In this document: positions 1 through 9,034 of the stretch, one piece after another
How positions within the stretch are numbered: position 1 is the first letter of the stretch
How the letters are laid out: every line of letters starts with the position of its first letter
NCBI RefSeq assembly: GCF_000147335.1
Contig: NC_014501.1
Location: 372,001 to 436,000, forward strand
Source of the DNA: Gloeothece verrucosa PCC 7822
Lineage (GTDB): Bacteria; Cyanobacteriota; Cyanobacteriia; Cyanobacteriales; Microcystaceae
Direction of reading: 5' to 3'
DNA: 64,000 nt
Position numbers and translations under genes: made by a program
Notes under the pieces: model-generated
The model's input: the letters and a program-made list of their open reading frames with translations, nothing else
Database searches by the model: none
What the model was told of the DNA's origin: nothing

Positions 1-514
1 CTTCTTGATAAGAAATCGTCTCCGTGACAAAAAAAGTATCAATGCCAAAAATTCCTTGCATGACCTTAAGGTCTTCTTCAGGAATGGGTAAAACTTCGGC
101 GATGATCGTTAAAGGTAATTCTGCTGAAGGTAACTTGTTTTCTAAAGATTGATTGGGGTGGGAAACTGGTTCGCCACTGGCTTGAATTGCTTGTTCTTGT
201 TGTTCTTTGAGCCGTTGGGCTGCTCGTTCTCGTAGAATAGTATCTTGGCCCTCAGCCCTAAGACGTTTGCCCAGATAAATATAAACTATAACTGAGCCGA
301 CTAAAAGCGAAAGAATGCCCACCAAATTTAAGTATATCCCTGCTGCAAATAGACCGAAAAACACTAGCCAAGGACCCATGAGAACAACAGATTGTAACCA
401 GGCTAATACTCCTAGTTTACCGAAGGTTTTTGCTCTCATATAGCCCCAAGCGAGAATTCCTACAGCAGCTAGGAGAATAACAATAATGGCAGTCGTCTCA
501 GAAGCATTAAACAT
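1..514 (-). CDS. Putative site-2 protease family membrane protein, N-terminal part
   Basis: The frame opens at an ATG at 514 and runs off the left edge, so only about 171 N-terminal residues are visible. They start MFNASETTAIIVILL and form three hydrophobic segments within the first 85 residues. A charged helical stretch (LRERAAQRLKEQQEQ) and a soluble part with the sequence GIFGIDTFFVTET follow. From memory this N-terminal arrangement matches a cyanobacterial M50 metallopeptidase family, but the HExxH and LDG motifs that would prove it lie outside the window. It is upstream of nothing visible on its strand; murQ ends 29 bp before its start. Confidence 0.5.
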   Translation of the reverse strand, partial: MFNASETTAIIVILLAAVGILAWGYMRAKTFGKLGVLAWLQSVVLMGPWLVFFGLFAAGIYLNLVGILSLLVGSVIVYIYLGKRLRAEGQDTILRERAAQRLKEQQEQAIQASGEPVSHPNQSLENKLPSAELPLTIIAEVLPIPEEDLKVMQGIFGIDTFFVTETISYQE

Positions 515-542
515 TGTGATCTTAAAGTTGAGTTATTAACTG

Positions 543-1463
543 TTAACTGTTGATGATGGTGCTATTGAGAGCGGCTCTTAGATTGCCTTGGTGTTCTTCT
601 AGGAGGCGATCGCCGGTTTCGGGTTCCACTCCGGTCCAGTGCATCAACAAAGCTAGTTTAACTCGTCTGCCACTTCTCTCCAACAGATATCCGGCCTCAG
701 TACGATTTAAATCGGTTAAGTCTTGTATAATGCGTAGAGCGCGGTCATGGAGTTTGCGGTTAGTCACTGCTACGTCTACCATCCGATTTCCATAGACTTT
801 TCCTAAGCGTACCATTACCCCTGTAGAGATAATATTTAAAGCCATTTTCGTGACGGTACCGGCTTTGAGTCGAGTTGAGCCGGCCACGATTTCTGGACCA
901 CTCAGAAGACGAATATCGACATCAGCATAGATTTCTACTTGTTCATAAGGAACACAACTAATACAAATGGTGGTTGCTCCCCGTCCTTTAGCCGCATCTA
1001 TTGCGCCGTGAACAAAAGGCGTTGTTCCCCCGGCAGTGATTCCCACTACTACATCTAATTCTGTTATTTGTCGTTGGGCTATGGCTTGCGCCCCATCTTC
1101 TAATTTATCTTCTAAGTCTTCGGAACTGCGAAGTAAGGCGGCGGCTCCTCCGGCAATAATTCCCTGTACCATCTCGGGGGGAGTACAGAAAGTTGGGGGA
1201 CATTCTGCCGCATCGAGTACCCCTAATCTTCCACTGGTGCCGGCACCGATATAAAATAATCTTCCTCCTTTACGTAAGGCCGCCGTTGTCAAATCAATGG
1301 TTTTTGCTAACTCATTTTTGGCCATGGCGATGGCTTTTAAGGTTTGAGCATCTTCGGCATTAAATAACTCTACCAATTCTAATGAGCTTAACTGGTCCAG
1401 ATTTTGGCTATTGGGGTTAATCTGCTCAGTTAATAAATGTCCCCTTTCTTCTAAATTGTTCAT
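543..1463 (-). CDS. murQ: N-acetylmuramic acid 6-phosphate etherase
   Basis: MurQ cleaves the lactyl ether of MurNAc-6-phosphate to give GlcNAc-6-phosphate and D-lactate in cytoplasmic peptidoglycan recycling. The protein has 306 residues, the usual family length. It shows the SIS-type sugar-phosphate fold: the glycine-rich FYIGAGTSGRLGVLDAAECP near residues 70-90, VVVGITAGGTTPFVHGA near 140-156, and the conserved block SGPEIVAGSTRLKAGTVTKM near 187-206. The C-terminal region (EAGYLLERSGRRVKLAL) is the UBA-like helical end. The gene reads away from the DUF3110 gene, which lies 14 bp upstream on the same strand, so the two may be co-transcribed. Nothing looks broken. Confidence 0.95.
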   Translation of the reverse strand: MNNLEERGHLLTEQINPNSQNLDQLSSLELVELFNAEDAQTLKAIAMAKNELAKTIDLTTAALRKGGRLFYIGAGTSGRLGVLDAAECPPTFCTPPEMVQGIIAGGAAALLRSSEDLEDKLEDGAQAIAQRQITELDVVVGITAGGTTPFVHGAIDAAKGRGATTICISCVPYEQVEIYADVDIRLLSGPEIVAGSTRLKAGTVTKMALNIISTGVMVRLGKVYGNRMVDVAVTNRKLHDRALRIIQDLTDLNRTEAGYLLERSGRRVKLALLMHWTGVEPETGDRLLEEHQGNLRAALNSTIINS

Positions 1464-1477
1464 TTTAGTTTTTTTTT

Positions 1478-1879
1478 TTACAAAAGTCCTTCAAGCTGAC
1501 GACGAATGCGCTCTAGCTCATCTTGGGACATTCCCGAAACCGTTTCTGTTTCTTTTTGAGCCGGTTCTATTTTCTCTTTTGATTGTTCTTCTTCGCTCCA
1601 TTGAGGTTTATCTACATTTTTTTCCGGAGGAATTGCTAACATTCCTTCTTTGATTAGTTCACAATCATAATCGGCACTGCGGCAGAATTCTTCAACTTCA
1701 ATAGATTCTATCGACTCTACAGATGGGGCGGGAAAATCTTGAGCTTCTAATAATAAAGCGTACCGAGTGGCATCATCTTCTGACTCAAACATTAACACTT
1801 TATTGCGGTTTCCCATTTGAACCGTATGAATCCCTTCATTTTCCGTGCCTACATTAAACAATAGTACATATACACGCAT
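1478..1879 (-). CDS. DUF3110 domain-containing protein
   Basis: This small soluble cyanobacterial protein has unknown function. I chose the ATG at 1879 because MRVYVLLFNVGTENEGIHT is the conserved beginning of the DUF3110 domain; the frame stays open 13 codons further upstream with no family similarity. From this start it has 133 residues. The domain covers about residues 1-80, and a conserved phrase near its end (DCELIKEGMLAIPPEKN) is visible. The tail is rich in Glu, Lys and Ser and ends in an amphipathic SQDELERIRRQLEGLL helix. It lies directly upstream of murQ on the same strand. Confidence 0.75.
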   Translation of the reverse strand: MRVYVLLFNVGTENEGIHTVQMGNRNKVLMFESEDDATRYALLLEAQDFPAPSVESIESIEVEEFCRSADYDCELIKEGMLAIPPEKNVDKPQWSEEEQSKEKIEPAQKETETVSGMSQDELERIRRQLEGLL

Positions 1880-2047
1880 GGGTTTAACTTGCTCAGAATT
1901 ACTACTACTGATAGACAACCATACAGAATTCCCGAAAAAGAACTAATAATTAAGTACCTGGACAATCATTCAAGTTAATTGATTGATGTCGGGGGTACTT
2001 ATCTTAGATAAAAGTTCTTAACTTTTAATCTTTGATGGTTTGAATTT

Positions 2048-2521
2048 TTAGTTTTTTGTCAACCACTTTTGACCATTCAGGCGTTGCAATGTATATAACA
2101 CCATTAAATCTAAGTTGACCTTTCGTTCATCAATCATAAAAGATTCAATGATACTCGGTTTTTTCCCTCCATTGGAGCAGGAAAAAGCTTTTTTACCACT
2201 GATATCTTCATCGAGGAAATAGAGGTTAAATTGTCTCCCTCCTTGGGGCAAAGAGCCGTTTACTTGCCAGTATTCCTCACTAGAAGAACTGCCAGCCAAG
2301 GGAAGTTTATCCTTTTTAAAGGTTAATTCTACATCTTTTAGCCCCTGACCTAAAAGAGCTTTTTTTAAGGCAGGGGTAAAATCTTGTTCGATGAACTCAG
2401 TGAAGGGTTTGTCTTCGATAGCAGGTTCTTTTTCCTTCTTTTTGGCTTCGGCTTTAGCTGGTGCGGCATCAGCTTCGGCTTGGGCTGTGGCTTTTGGGTT
2501 AGATGCGGTTTCTTCTGACAT
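2048..2521 (-). CDS. DUF2996 domain-containing protein
   Basis: This 157-residue protein is restricted, as far as I know, to cyanobacteria and plastids, and its biochemical role is not established. The first 40 residues are a low-complexity Ala/Lys/Glu-rich segment. A compact domain follows: FTEFIEQDFTPALKKALLGQG, then GSLPQGGRQFNLYFLDEDIS, and a Trp-Leu ending. There is no signal peptide or membrane segment. It stands alone, with about 170 bp to the DUF3110 gene downstream and about 250 bp to the sulfate-binding protein gene upstream. Confidence 0.7.
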   Translation of the reverse strand: MSEETASNPKATAQAEADAAPAKAEAKKKEKEPAIEDKPFTEFIEQDFTPALKKALLGQGLKDVELTFKKDKLPLAGSSSSEEYWQVNGSLPQGGRQFNLYFLDEDISGKKAFSCSNGGKKPSIIESFMIDERKVNLDLMVLYTLQRLNGQKWLTKN

Positions 2522-2708
2522 AAGATTTATTACGCTCGCTGTTTAATTCTAATTGTATCGACAATATATCTTTAGAATATCAGTAGATCGCCTCGCTTAA
2601 GGTAGTATTGGGCTGATGAAGAGATATGCTTGACAGGCGAGCGGCTTTGGACTGTAATATTGTCGCTCTAGCTCAATACCAATATTTGTTTCTCAGTTTC
2701 TCATGGGT

Positions 2709-2746
2709 CTTGCCATTTGTGTACTGCATAGGCTGAAAATGGCAAG
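2709..2746. other. Perfect 10-bp inverted repeat downstream of the sulfate-binding protein gene
   Basis: CTTGCCATTT at 2709-2718 is repeated in inverted form at 2737-2746 with an 18-nt loop, just past the stop codon of the minus-strand gene. It could form the 3' end of that transcript, but on the minus strand no T-tract follows, so it is not a canonical intrinsic terminator. Confidence 0.35.
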
Positions 2747-2767
2747 AATATTCACCTTTTTTCGGCT

Positions 2768-3844
2768 TTAAGCGGCTTTGATCGTTTTCAAGATTTGGAC
2801 AAAAATCCCGTTATCATCAAAAAACTGTTTCTGAATTTTAGCCCAGCCGCCATAATCTTTAACCGTTGCTAGACTTTTAATTGGAGGGTATTGCTTAGTT
2901 AAGGCTTGGTCTTGCCATAGACTAGAAGCAATGGGTCGATAGCCGAGAAGGGCGAACTCTTTTTGAGCTTCGACACTGTACAAATACTCGACAAAAGCTG
3001 CCGCTACTTCACGAGTACCGTGTCGATCTACGTTTTTATCCACCACAGCAACCGGATTATCAATGGAAAAATTGACATCAGGAATAACGTAGGGCGGTTT
3101 TTTCCCCTGGAGAGCATCATTAATTAACTCACTTTCATAGGTGAGCAACACATCTCCTTGAGCTTTGATAAATGTATTGGTCGCTTCTCTGGCACTTTCA
3201 GGCAAAATAGGGGCATTTTTATAAATTTTTGCGAGAAAGTCTCGGGTTTGCTTTTCATCCGCTCCTCCTTGCTTGGCTGCATTCCACAAAGCTAAAAAAT
3301 TCCAGCGTCCTAAACCGGATGTGGTGGGGTTAGGGGTGATCAGAGTTAGTCCGGCTTGGGTTAGATCGTTCCAAGTGTTAATGTTTTTGGGATTGCCTTC
3401 GCGAGTCACTAAGGCTACTACTGATTGGCTCACAATCCCATTGTTAGGAAATTCTGTTTCCCAATCTGGGTTAATTAATCCTGCTCTTTCAAGCTTTTGA
3501 ATATCGAGAGCAAGTGACAAGTGTACTACATCGGCTTCTTCTTTGCCTTGAGCCACCAAAAGAGCTTGAGAGCTAGAGCCGCCATAACTCTGCTTAAAGA
3601 TGACTTTTTGATTATGCTCCTGTTGCCACTTTTCGACAAACTTGGGAATAATTTTTTCGTAGGCGGCCCCGGTGACAGAGAAAGAAACAAGGTTCAGTTC
3701 AACCTCATTGGGTTGACTGGTGGTCAAAGATGTATCTCTATTGGTAGAAGTACAGGCGGCGATCACGACAGTTAAACTTAACCCGATCACAAAAAGCTGA
3801 ACAAAGCTTTTAAAAGAACTGCTCTTTAGCCGCCGGTTTGACAT
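2768..3844 (-). CDS. sbpA: Sulfate ABC transporter periplasmic substrate-binding lipoprotein
   Basis: This is the solute-binding component that delivers sulfate or thiosulfate to a CysTWA-type importer. I prefer the ATG at 3844: it gives a signal peptide with a basic start (MSNRRLKSSSFKSF), a hydrophobic core and the lipobox-like IAAC at about residue 31. An in-frame ATG at 3910 would add 22 residues. The mature protein has the family hallmarks NLVSFSVTGAAYEKIIPKF, QSYGGSSSQA, ADVVHLSLALDIQKLE and TPNPTTSGLGRWNFL. The last carries Ser/Gly residues that contact the anion in this family. Membrane components of a transporter are not adjacent, so this is an orphan copy in the window. Confidence 0.85.
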   Translation of the reverse strand: MSNRRLKSSSFKSFVQLFVIGLSLTVVIAACTSTNRDTSLTTSQPNEVELNLVSFSVTGAAYEKIIPKFVEKWQQEHNQKVIFKQSYGGSSSQALLVAQGKEEADVVHLSLALDIQKLERAGLINPDWETEFPNNGIVSQSVVALVTREGNPKNINTWNDLTQAGLTLITPNPTTSGLGRWNFLALWNAAKQGGADEKQTRDFLAKIYKNAPILPESAREATNTFIKAQGDVLLTYESELINDALQGKKPPYVIPDVNFSIDNPVAVVDKNVDRHGTREVAAAFVEYLYSVEAQKEFALLGYRPIASSLWQDQALTKQYPPIKSLATVKDYGGWAKIQKQFFDDNGIFVQILKTIKAA

Positions 3845-4442
<598 letters not shown>

Positions 4443-4508
4443 TTCTGACCAATTTCATTCATAAGACAAGCAATTCTATTCTTTAACCTTTTTTAACAAT
4501 GTCATTTT

Positions 4509-4536
4509 AGAGGGAGTATATTACTCTCTTTTTTTA
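4509..4536 (+). terminator. Likely intrinsic terminator of psaC
   Basis: An imperfect stem, AGAGGGAGTA against TACTCTCT with a three-base loop and one bulge, is followed immediately by seven T residues. It lies 66 bp after the psaC stop codon. Confidence 0.65.
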
Positions 4537-4724
4537 TCTTTTTGGCAGAAGATGGGATCATTACTCGTTTTGAAGCGCGGCGACTTGGGGAGTACGTTGA
4601 CTGGACATCTTTGGCGGCGAGCAGTGGGCACGGCTTGAGAAGTCATATAATTAGGGGTAAAATGACGCAATTCATTGGCCTTTCTCGTTGTTGAATTTTA
4701 CTTGCTTGGCCGTTAAAGACCTCT

Positions 4725-5270
4725 ATGAAAAAAGTGCTGTTTCTCTTTGGAGAATTGAACGATGATGACCTCGACTGGATCATTGCCCGAGGACAACTTG
4801 AAAAGATCTCCCCAAATACCATTCTTATTGAGCAAGACCAACCGATTGATAAGCTATACATTCTTCTCAAAGGACAGGTAGAGGTGTTGAGAACTGATCA
4901 AGATAGCACACAAGTGATCGCCAAAGGGGGAAGCGGCGAAGTTTTTGGAGAAATGTCCTTTATTGATAACCTTCTTCCTTCTGCTACCGTAAAAGCCACT
5001 GAAAACTCCGTCGTTTTATCCATTCCTTGTCTTCAGTTAGCTGACCGGCTTAATCAAGATATTGGCTTTTCTTCTCGGTTTTACCGGGCGATCACCTTAT
5101 TTCTCTCTAGTCGTCTTCGCCATACACTTAAAAATTTAGCTTATAACCCCAAAGAGGAAGAAAAAGAGGACATTGAACCTCAAAATCTGCCGCCGGCTTT
5201 TTTAGATGTCCTTCCTTTTGCTGAGGCTCGTTTTGATTGGTTACTGCGCCGTGTCAATAACCACATCTAG
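4725..5270 (+). CDS. Cyclic nucleotide-binding domain protein
   Basis: The 181-residue protein has a CRP-type cNMP-binding beta-barrel over about residues 10-125. Visible landmarks are the barrel start ISPNTILIEQDQPIDKLYILLKGQVEVL and the phosphate-binding-cassette region GGSGEVFGEMSFIDNLLPSATVKA. The usual Arg of the cassette (R-T/S-A) is replaced (SATV), so cAMP affinity is uncertain. The C-terminal part has an amphipathic helix and an acidic linker but no recognisable helix-turn-helix. It therefore looks like a stand-alone sensor or partner protein rather than a DNA-binding regulator. It sits alone between psaC and ilvB. Confidence 0.8.
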   Translation: MKKVLFLFGELNDDDLDWIIARGQLEKISPNTILIEQDQPIDKLYILLKGQVEVLRTDQDSTQVIAKGGSGEVFGEMSFIDNLLPSATVKATENSVVLSIPCLQLADRLNQDIGFSSRFYRAITLFLSSRLRHTLKNLAYNPKEEEKEDIEPQNLPPAFLDVLPFAEARFDWLLRRVNNHI

Positions 5271-5551
5271 CTTTTGACAAGCTGGTGAAGAAATGTAACA
5301 AATCTACTCAGAGTTGTCAAGAAATACTGAAAGATAGAAGTTTAAGGTAGACCTGAGAATCGTGGCTCAAGTGTTGGGAAACAGCAACTGATAAGCCGCT
5401 CTGAGCATCAACCTTGATCTTTTTAATCCAGCAGAAAAATAATTTCTGTTGCTTTCTTGCACTAAAATGAAAAGATACTTATCGTATCAATCTTGATGTT
5501 GTTATTGTTGCATCGTAGGCAACAAAATATAAAATAAATCCTTAAGTTTAG

Positions 5552-7426
5552 TTGGACGGTTTGGCTGTGGTTTCATCAATTCCTAAAACGACTCTACCCT
5601 TGACCATTTTGCCCCAACGACAAACCGGGGCTTACGCACTAATGGATAGTCTCAAACGTCACGGGGTAAAGCATATTTTCGGCTATCCGGGCGGCGCAAT
5701 TTTGCCGATTTATGACGAACTCTATCGCTCAGAAGCTAGAGGAGATATCCAGCATATTTTAGTCAGACACGAACAAGGCGCAGCCCATGCGGCCGATGGA
5801 TACGCGCGGGCGACCGGAAAAGTCGGTGTCTGTTTCGGAACTTCAGGTCCAGGGGCGACGAACCTAGTTACAGGAATTGCCACCGCCCACATGGATTCGA
5901 TCCCCTTGGTGATCATCACCGGTCAAGTGTCTCGCCCGGCCATCGGAAGTGATGCTTTCCAAGAAACCGATATTTTTGGCATAACTCTGCCGATCGTTAA
6001 ACATTCCTATGTGGTTCGCAATGCCAGTGATATGGCTCAAATCGTGGCCGAAGCCTTTCATATTGCCAGCACCGGCAGACCCGGACCGGTTTTGATTGAT
6101 ATCCCTAAAGATGTGGGACTCGAAGTCTGTGATTATATTCCCGTTGAACCGGGAGATGTCAAACTGCCTGGCTACCGTCCTACCGTAAAAGGAAACCCTC
6201 GCCAAATTAATGCGGCTTTACAGTTACTCGATGCCGCCGAACGTCCTCTACTTTATGTGGGGGGTGGAGCGATCGCCGCTAATGCCCATGCCCAAGTTCA
6301 TGAACTGGCAGAACGTTTTCAAATGCCTGTCACCACAACGCTGATGGGACTGGGCGCGTTTGATGAACATCATCCTCTATCGCTGGGAATGTTGGGGATG
6401 CACGGGACAGCTTATGCCAACTTTGCGGTCACTGAATGCGATTTATTAATTGCTGTGGGAGCCAGATTTGATGATCGCGTCACCGGTAAGTTAGAAGAGT
6501 TTGCCCGCAACGCGAAAGTCATTCATATTGATATTGATCCGGCAGAAGTGGGTAAAGTTCGGGGCCCTGATGTGCCTATTGTGGGAGATGTGCGCCAAGT
6601 TCTTGAACAAATTCTACAACGGGTCAGAGAAATTGATTATCCGACTAATTCTACAAGAACTAAAGCCTGGTTAGACCGGATTAATCGTTGGCGTGAAGAC
6701 TATCCTCTCATGGTTCCGAGTTATCCGGATAGTATTGCCCCTCAACAAGTGATTGTGGAGTTAGACCGCCAAGCACCCAAAGCCTACTATACAACTGATG
6801 TGGGACAACATCAAATGTGGGCGGCTCAATTCCTCAAAAATGGCCCTCGTCGCTGGATTTCTAGTGCGGGTTTAGGAACAATGGGTTTTGGTATGCCTGC
6901 GGCCATGGGGGCTAAAGTGGCCCTTCCCGAGGAACAAGTGATTTGTGTCAGTGGTGATGCGAGTTTTCAAATGAATTCTCAAGAATTGGCAACCCTGGCT
7001 CAGTACAATATTCAGGTGAAAACCGTCATCATTAATAACGGTTGGCAAGGGATGGTGCGTCAATGGCAGCAAACCTTCTATGGCGAGCGTTATAGTTCTT
7101 CTAATATGCAGCCGGGTATGCCCAATTTTGAGTTATTGGCTCAAGCTTATGGGGTGAAAGGAATCACGGTAACTGATCCGGCTCAACTGTCTGATGCGAT
7201 CGCCCAAATGTTAGCTCATGATGGCCCGGTTTTGGTGGATGTTCATGTCAGAAGAGAGGAAAACTGTTATCCGATGGTGGCTCCGGGTAAGAGTAATGCT
7301 CAAATGATCGGATTACCTGAACGTCAAACAGGCAATGGCGAAATTGCCCAGGTTCAGTGTAGCAACTGCGGAGCCGACAATCCACAAACGAATACTTTTT
7401 GTCCTCATTGCGGCACGAAATTATAG
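5552..7426 (+). CDS. ilvB: Acetolactate synthase large subunit with C-terminal zinc ribbon
   Basis: This ThDP-dependent enzyme condenses two pyruvates (or pyruvate and 2-oxobutyrate) in the first committed step of branched-chain amino acid synthesis. The 624-residue product reads from a TTG at 5552; conservation proper starts at [19 protein letters not shown] (residue ~24). Seen: the catalytic-Glu region [20 protein letters not shown], the FAD-binding middle domain, and the ThDP/Mg site [19 protein letters not shown]...[12 protein letters not shown]. The last ~25 residues add [19 protein letters not shown], a CxxC-x11-CxxC zinc ribbon outside the catalytic fold. No small-subunit gene is adjacent. 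The 280 bp upstream are non-coding and may hold its promoter. Confidence 0.93.
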   Translation: MDGLAVVSSIPKTTLPLTILPQRQTGAYALMDSLKRHGVKHIFGYPGGAILPIYDELYRSEARGDIQHILVRHEQGAAHAADGYARATGKVGVCFGTSGPGATNLVTGIATAHMDSIPLVIITGQVSRPAIGSDAFQETDIFGITLPIVKHSYVVRNASDMAQIVAEAFHIASTGRPGPVLIDIPKDVGLEVCDYIPVEPGDVKLPGYRPTVKGNPRQINAALQLLDAAERPLLYVGGGAIAANAHAQVHELAERFQMPVTTTLMGLGAFDEHHPLSLGMLGMHGTAYANFAVTECDLLIAVGARFDDRVTGKLEEFARNAKVIHIDIDPAEVGKVRGPDVPIVGDVRQVLEQILQRVREIDYPTNSTRTKAWLDRINRWREDYPLMVPSYPDSIAPQQVIVELDRQAPKAYYTTDVGQHQMWAAQFLKNGPRRWISSAGLGTMGFGMPAAMGAKVALPEEQVICVSGDASFQMNSQELATLAQYNIQVKTVIINNGWQGMVRQWQQTFYGERYSSSNMQPGMPNFELLAQAYGVKGITVTDPAQLSDAIAQMLAHDGPVLVDVHVRREENCYPMVAPGKSNAQMIGLPERQTGNGEIAQVQCSNCGADNPQTNTFCPHCGTKL

Positions 7427-7490
7427 ACAAAGGCATTTCCCTAGAGAAATCCTTGCTATAACTAGATTTTCGCCTATATAAGTAAATGCA

Positions 7491-7516
7491 GACCTCGCCC
7501 TTGAAGGGTGGGGTTT
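7491..7516. repeat. Imperfect palindrome resembling an IS200/IS605-type end hairpin
   Basis: ACCTCGCCCTT at about 7492-7502 pairs with AAGGGTGGGGT at about 7505-7515 (nine of eleven positions plus G-T pairs). The sequence resembles the sub-terminal hairpins of IS200/IS605 elements, but no transposase or TnpB reading frame lies nearby. If related, it is a solitary remnant. Confidence 0.3.
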
Positions 7517-7534
7517 AAAATTCAAATGGAAATT

Positions 7535-7568
7535 CCCTGTTAGGCCCTGATGGAAACAGGGTTTTTTT
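7535..7568 (+). terminator. Intrinsic terminator downstream of ilvB
   Basis: The stem CCCTGTT at 7535-7541 pairs with AACAGGG at 7555-7561 and is followed directly by seven T residues. It lies about 110 bp after the ilvB stop codon and 50 bp before the next start. Confidence 0.8.
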
Positions 7569-7614
7569 CGCTAAAATGTAGATTAATTTCTCTAAGACTA
7601 CTTAGATATTGATT

Positions 7615-8169
7615 ATGGATAAATTTCTCGAGTTTTTTGAGCATTGCCTTGGCAGTTGGGCAACAGAACGCACTTATCATTATTTAAGTCATCATGAAGT
7701 AGAACGCTCCCGAACAGAGTTTAACATTAAGCCGCTAACCTCTGAAATCAAAACTAAAGTTTTACTAGATAATCAATATCCGTCTCCAGATTTATTAAAA
7801 TTAGAACAAATTCCCGGATTTAATTTAGGGTTTTATACCATTTCTGAAAAAGGGGAAGAAGTCTCACAAAATTTGAATTTATTATTTGTGGTAAAAGAAG
7901 AAAAAAACGGATTTTTAGAAGGCGATTATCTCCGAGACCGCGCTTATGAAGAAGCTAAACCTATTATTTCTCATTTCCGTTTTGATCTGGGGACTAGAGA
8001 ATTATTAATGACGACGAACTATACCCGTGTGGTATCAGTAGATTCCATTACCTTAGTGAACCCAAAACTGAGAATTAGGAAAATTGTTAATTATCAACGA
8101 CCTGCCGACGGAGAACCTCTAGAAAATGTGGTGTTAGTTGGGTTTGGCGTAGAGGAAAAAGTCGCTTAA
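7615..8169 (+). CDS. cpcS: CpcS/CpeS-family phycobiliprotein lyase
   Basis: The 184-residue product belongs to the lipocalin-like S-type lyases that attach phycocyanobilin to the central cysteine of allophycocyanin and phycocyanin beta subunits. The ATG at 7615 begins the conserved MDKFLEFFEHCLGSWATERT; a TTG two codons earlier is less likely. Other family landmarks are RTYHYLSHHEVERSRTEF, FDLGTRELLMTTNYTRVVSVDSI and NPKLRIRKIVNYQRP. It forms a single beta-barrel domain without signal peptide. S-type lyases often work as heterodimers (CpcS/CpcU); no partner is visible in this window. Confidence 0.85.
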   Translation: MDKFLEFFEHCLGSWATERTYHYLSHHEVERSRTEFNIKPLTSEIKTKVLLDNQYPSPDLLKLEQIPGFNLGFYTISEKGEEVSQNLNLLFVVKEEKNGFLEGDYLRDRAYEEAKPIISHFRFDLGTRELLMTTNYTRVVSVDSITLVNPKLRIRKIVNYQRPADGEPLENVVLVGFGVEEKVA

Positions 8170-8526
8170 GTCAAGGTTTTTATTGATATGCGGCAACTGA
8201 AAAAAAATCCGCCCAGATGACTCTAAAAATAGGTGATTCTACGTAACCTATCGGCCTTTTTAATTGGGGATGGCTGATGAGTATTATTGCCTGTTTTTGA
8301 TCACTCTAAAAATACTCGTCCCTAGCGGCAAAAATTCTGACTCCTCTATCCCAAATTAAAACAGAAAATCTTATTTAACTTGTCTTTGAAAGATGAGTTC
8401 ATTTCTAATTAATTTAATCAAAACGGCTAATTAAACTCATTTTTTCCGAGGATGATATAAACAACAGTATTCCTTGCTATCCGAGCTAAGTGAGGAAATT
8501 TACACACTATTTAGAGGACTGCTTTA
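8170..8526. other. 357-bp intergenic region with no recognised gene
   Basis: AT-rich, with stop codons in the frames inspected and no gene recognised. The phrase ACTCTAAAAATA occurs twice, near 8218 and 8303. It presumably holds the promoter of the next gene; no defined element could be recognised. Confidence 0.4.
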
Positions 8527-8910
8527 ATGAGTGCGGGCTTCTTTTCACCTGATGATTTACCCTCGGCACCAACGCCGCTAGATAGACAGTTACGTTTAGG
8601 ATTAGAAGAGGCTGTAGGCAAATATTTTTATGCTTACTGCGATGCCATTACTCAAGTCTTATTATCAAAGTCTGACTGGCATTTTAGCATTACTGAGGAA
8701 GCTCTGAGACTAATTATTAATTGTCAAAATCGAGAAGTTTATTGGCAAATTTTGGGAGTAATTGAACAATTAGGTCTTTGCATTCAGGAAATTGCCAGTG
8801 AGCAAGCCATTATTCGTGTTTGTCCTTCAGATCAAAAGAAGCACCCCTTAGAAATTCAGGTGGGTGAGATCACCGCTTATTGGGATTGGTATGAGAAACG
8901 TGATTCGTGA
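8527..8910 (+). CDS. Conserved hypothetical protein
   Basis: I do not recognise this 127-residue soluble protein. It has no signal peptide or membrane segment. The N-terminus is flexible (DDLPSAPTPLDRQ), followed by an alpha-rich core containing EEAVGKYFYAYCDAITQVLL and ALRLIINCQNREVYWQILG. A short beta-like end closes on an aromatic ITAYWDWYEK. The ATG at 8527 follows GAGGACTGCTTTA. Composition and codon use are like the neighbouring core genes. No partner is implied by context, since the next gene is convergent. Confidence 0.6.
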   Translation: MSAGFFSPDDLPSAPTPLDRQLRLGLEEAVGKYFYAYCDAITQVLLSKSDWHFSITEEALRLIINCQNREVYWQILGVIEQLGLCIQEIASEQAIIRVCPSDQKKHPLEIQVGEITAYWDWYEKRDS

Positions 8911-8928
8911 ACTAAGTAGTCGGACACC

Positions 8929-8944
8929 CATTAAAGTTAACTGT
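8929..8944. repeat. Copy 1 of a short dispersed repeat
   Basis: CATTAAAGTTAACTGT at 8929-8944 recurs at 49552-49567. Both copies are preceded by related CTAAGTA-containing sequence and followed by a related AG/TAGG phrase, so this is probably a degraded dispersed intergenic repeat. Confidence 0.45.
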
Positions 8945-9034
8945 GAGGTTAGGGCGTCGGGTGTCGGGTGTGGGGGAATTGTGGGCGTTTTACAATTCGC
9001 GGGTACAGAGAAGCTCTATAGAGTGTCCAGGTAC

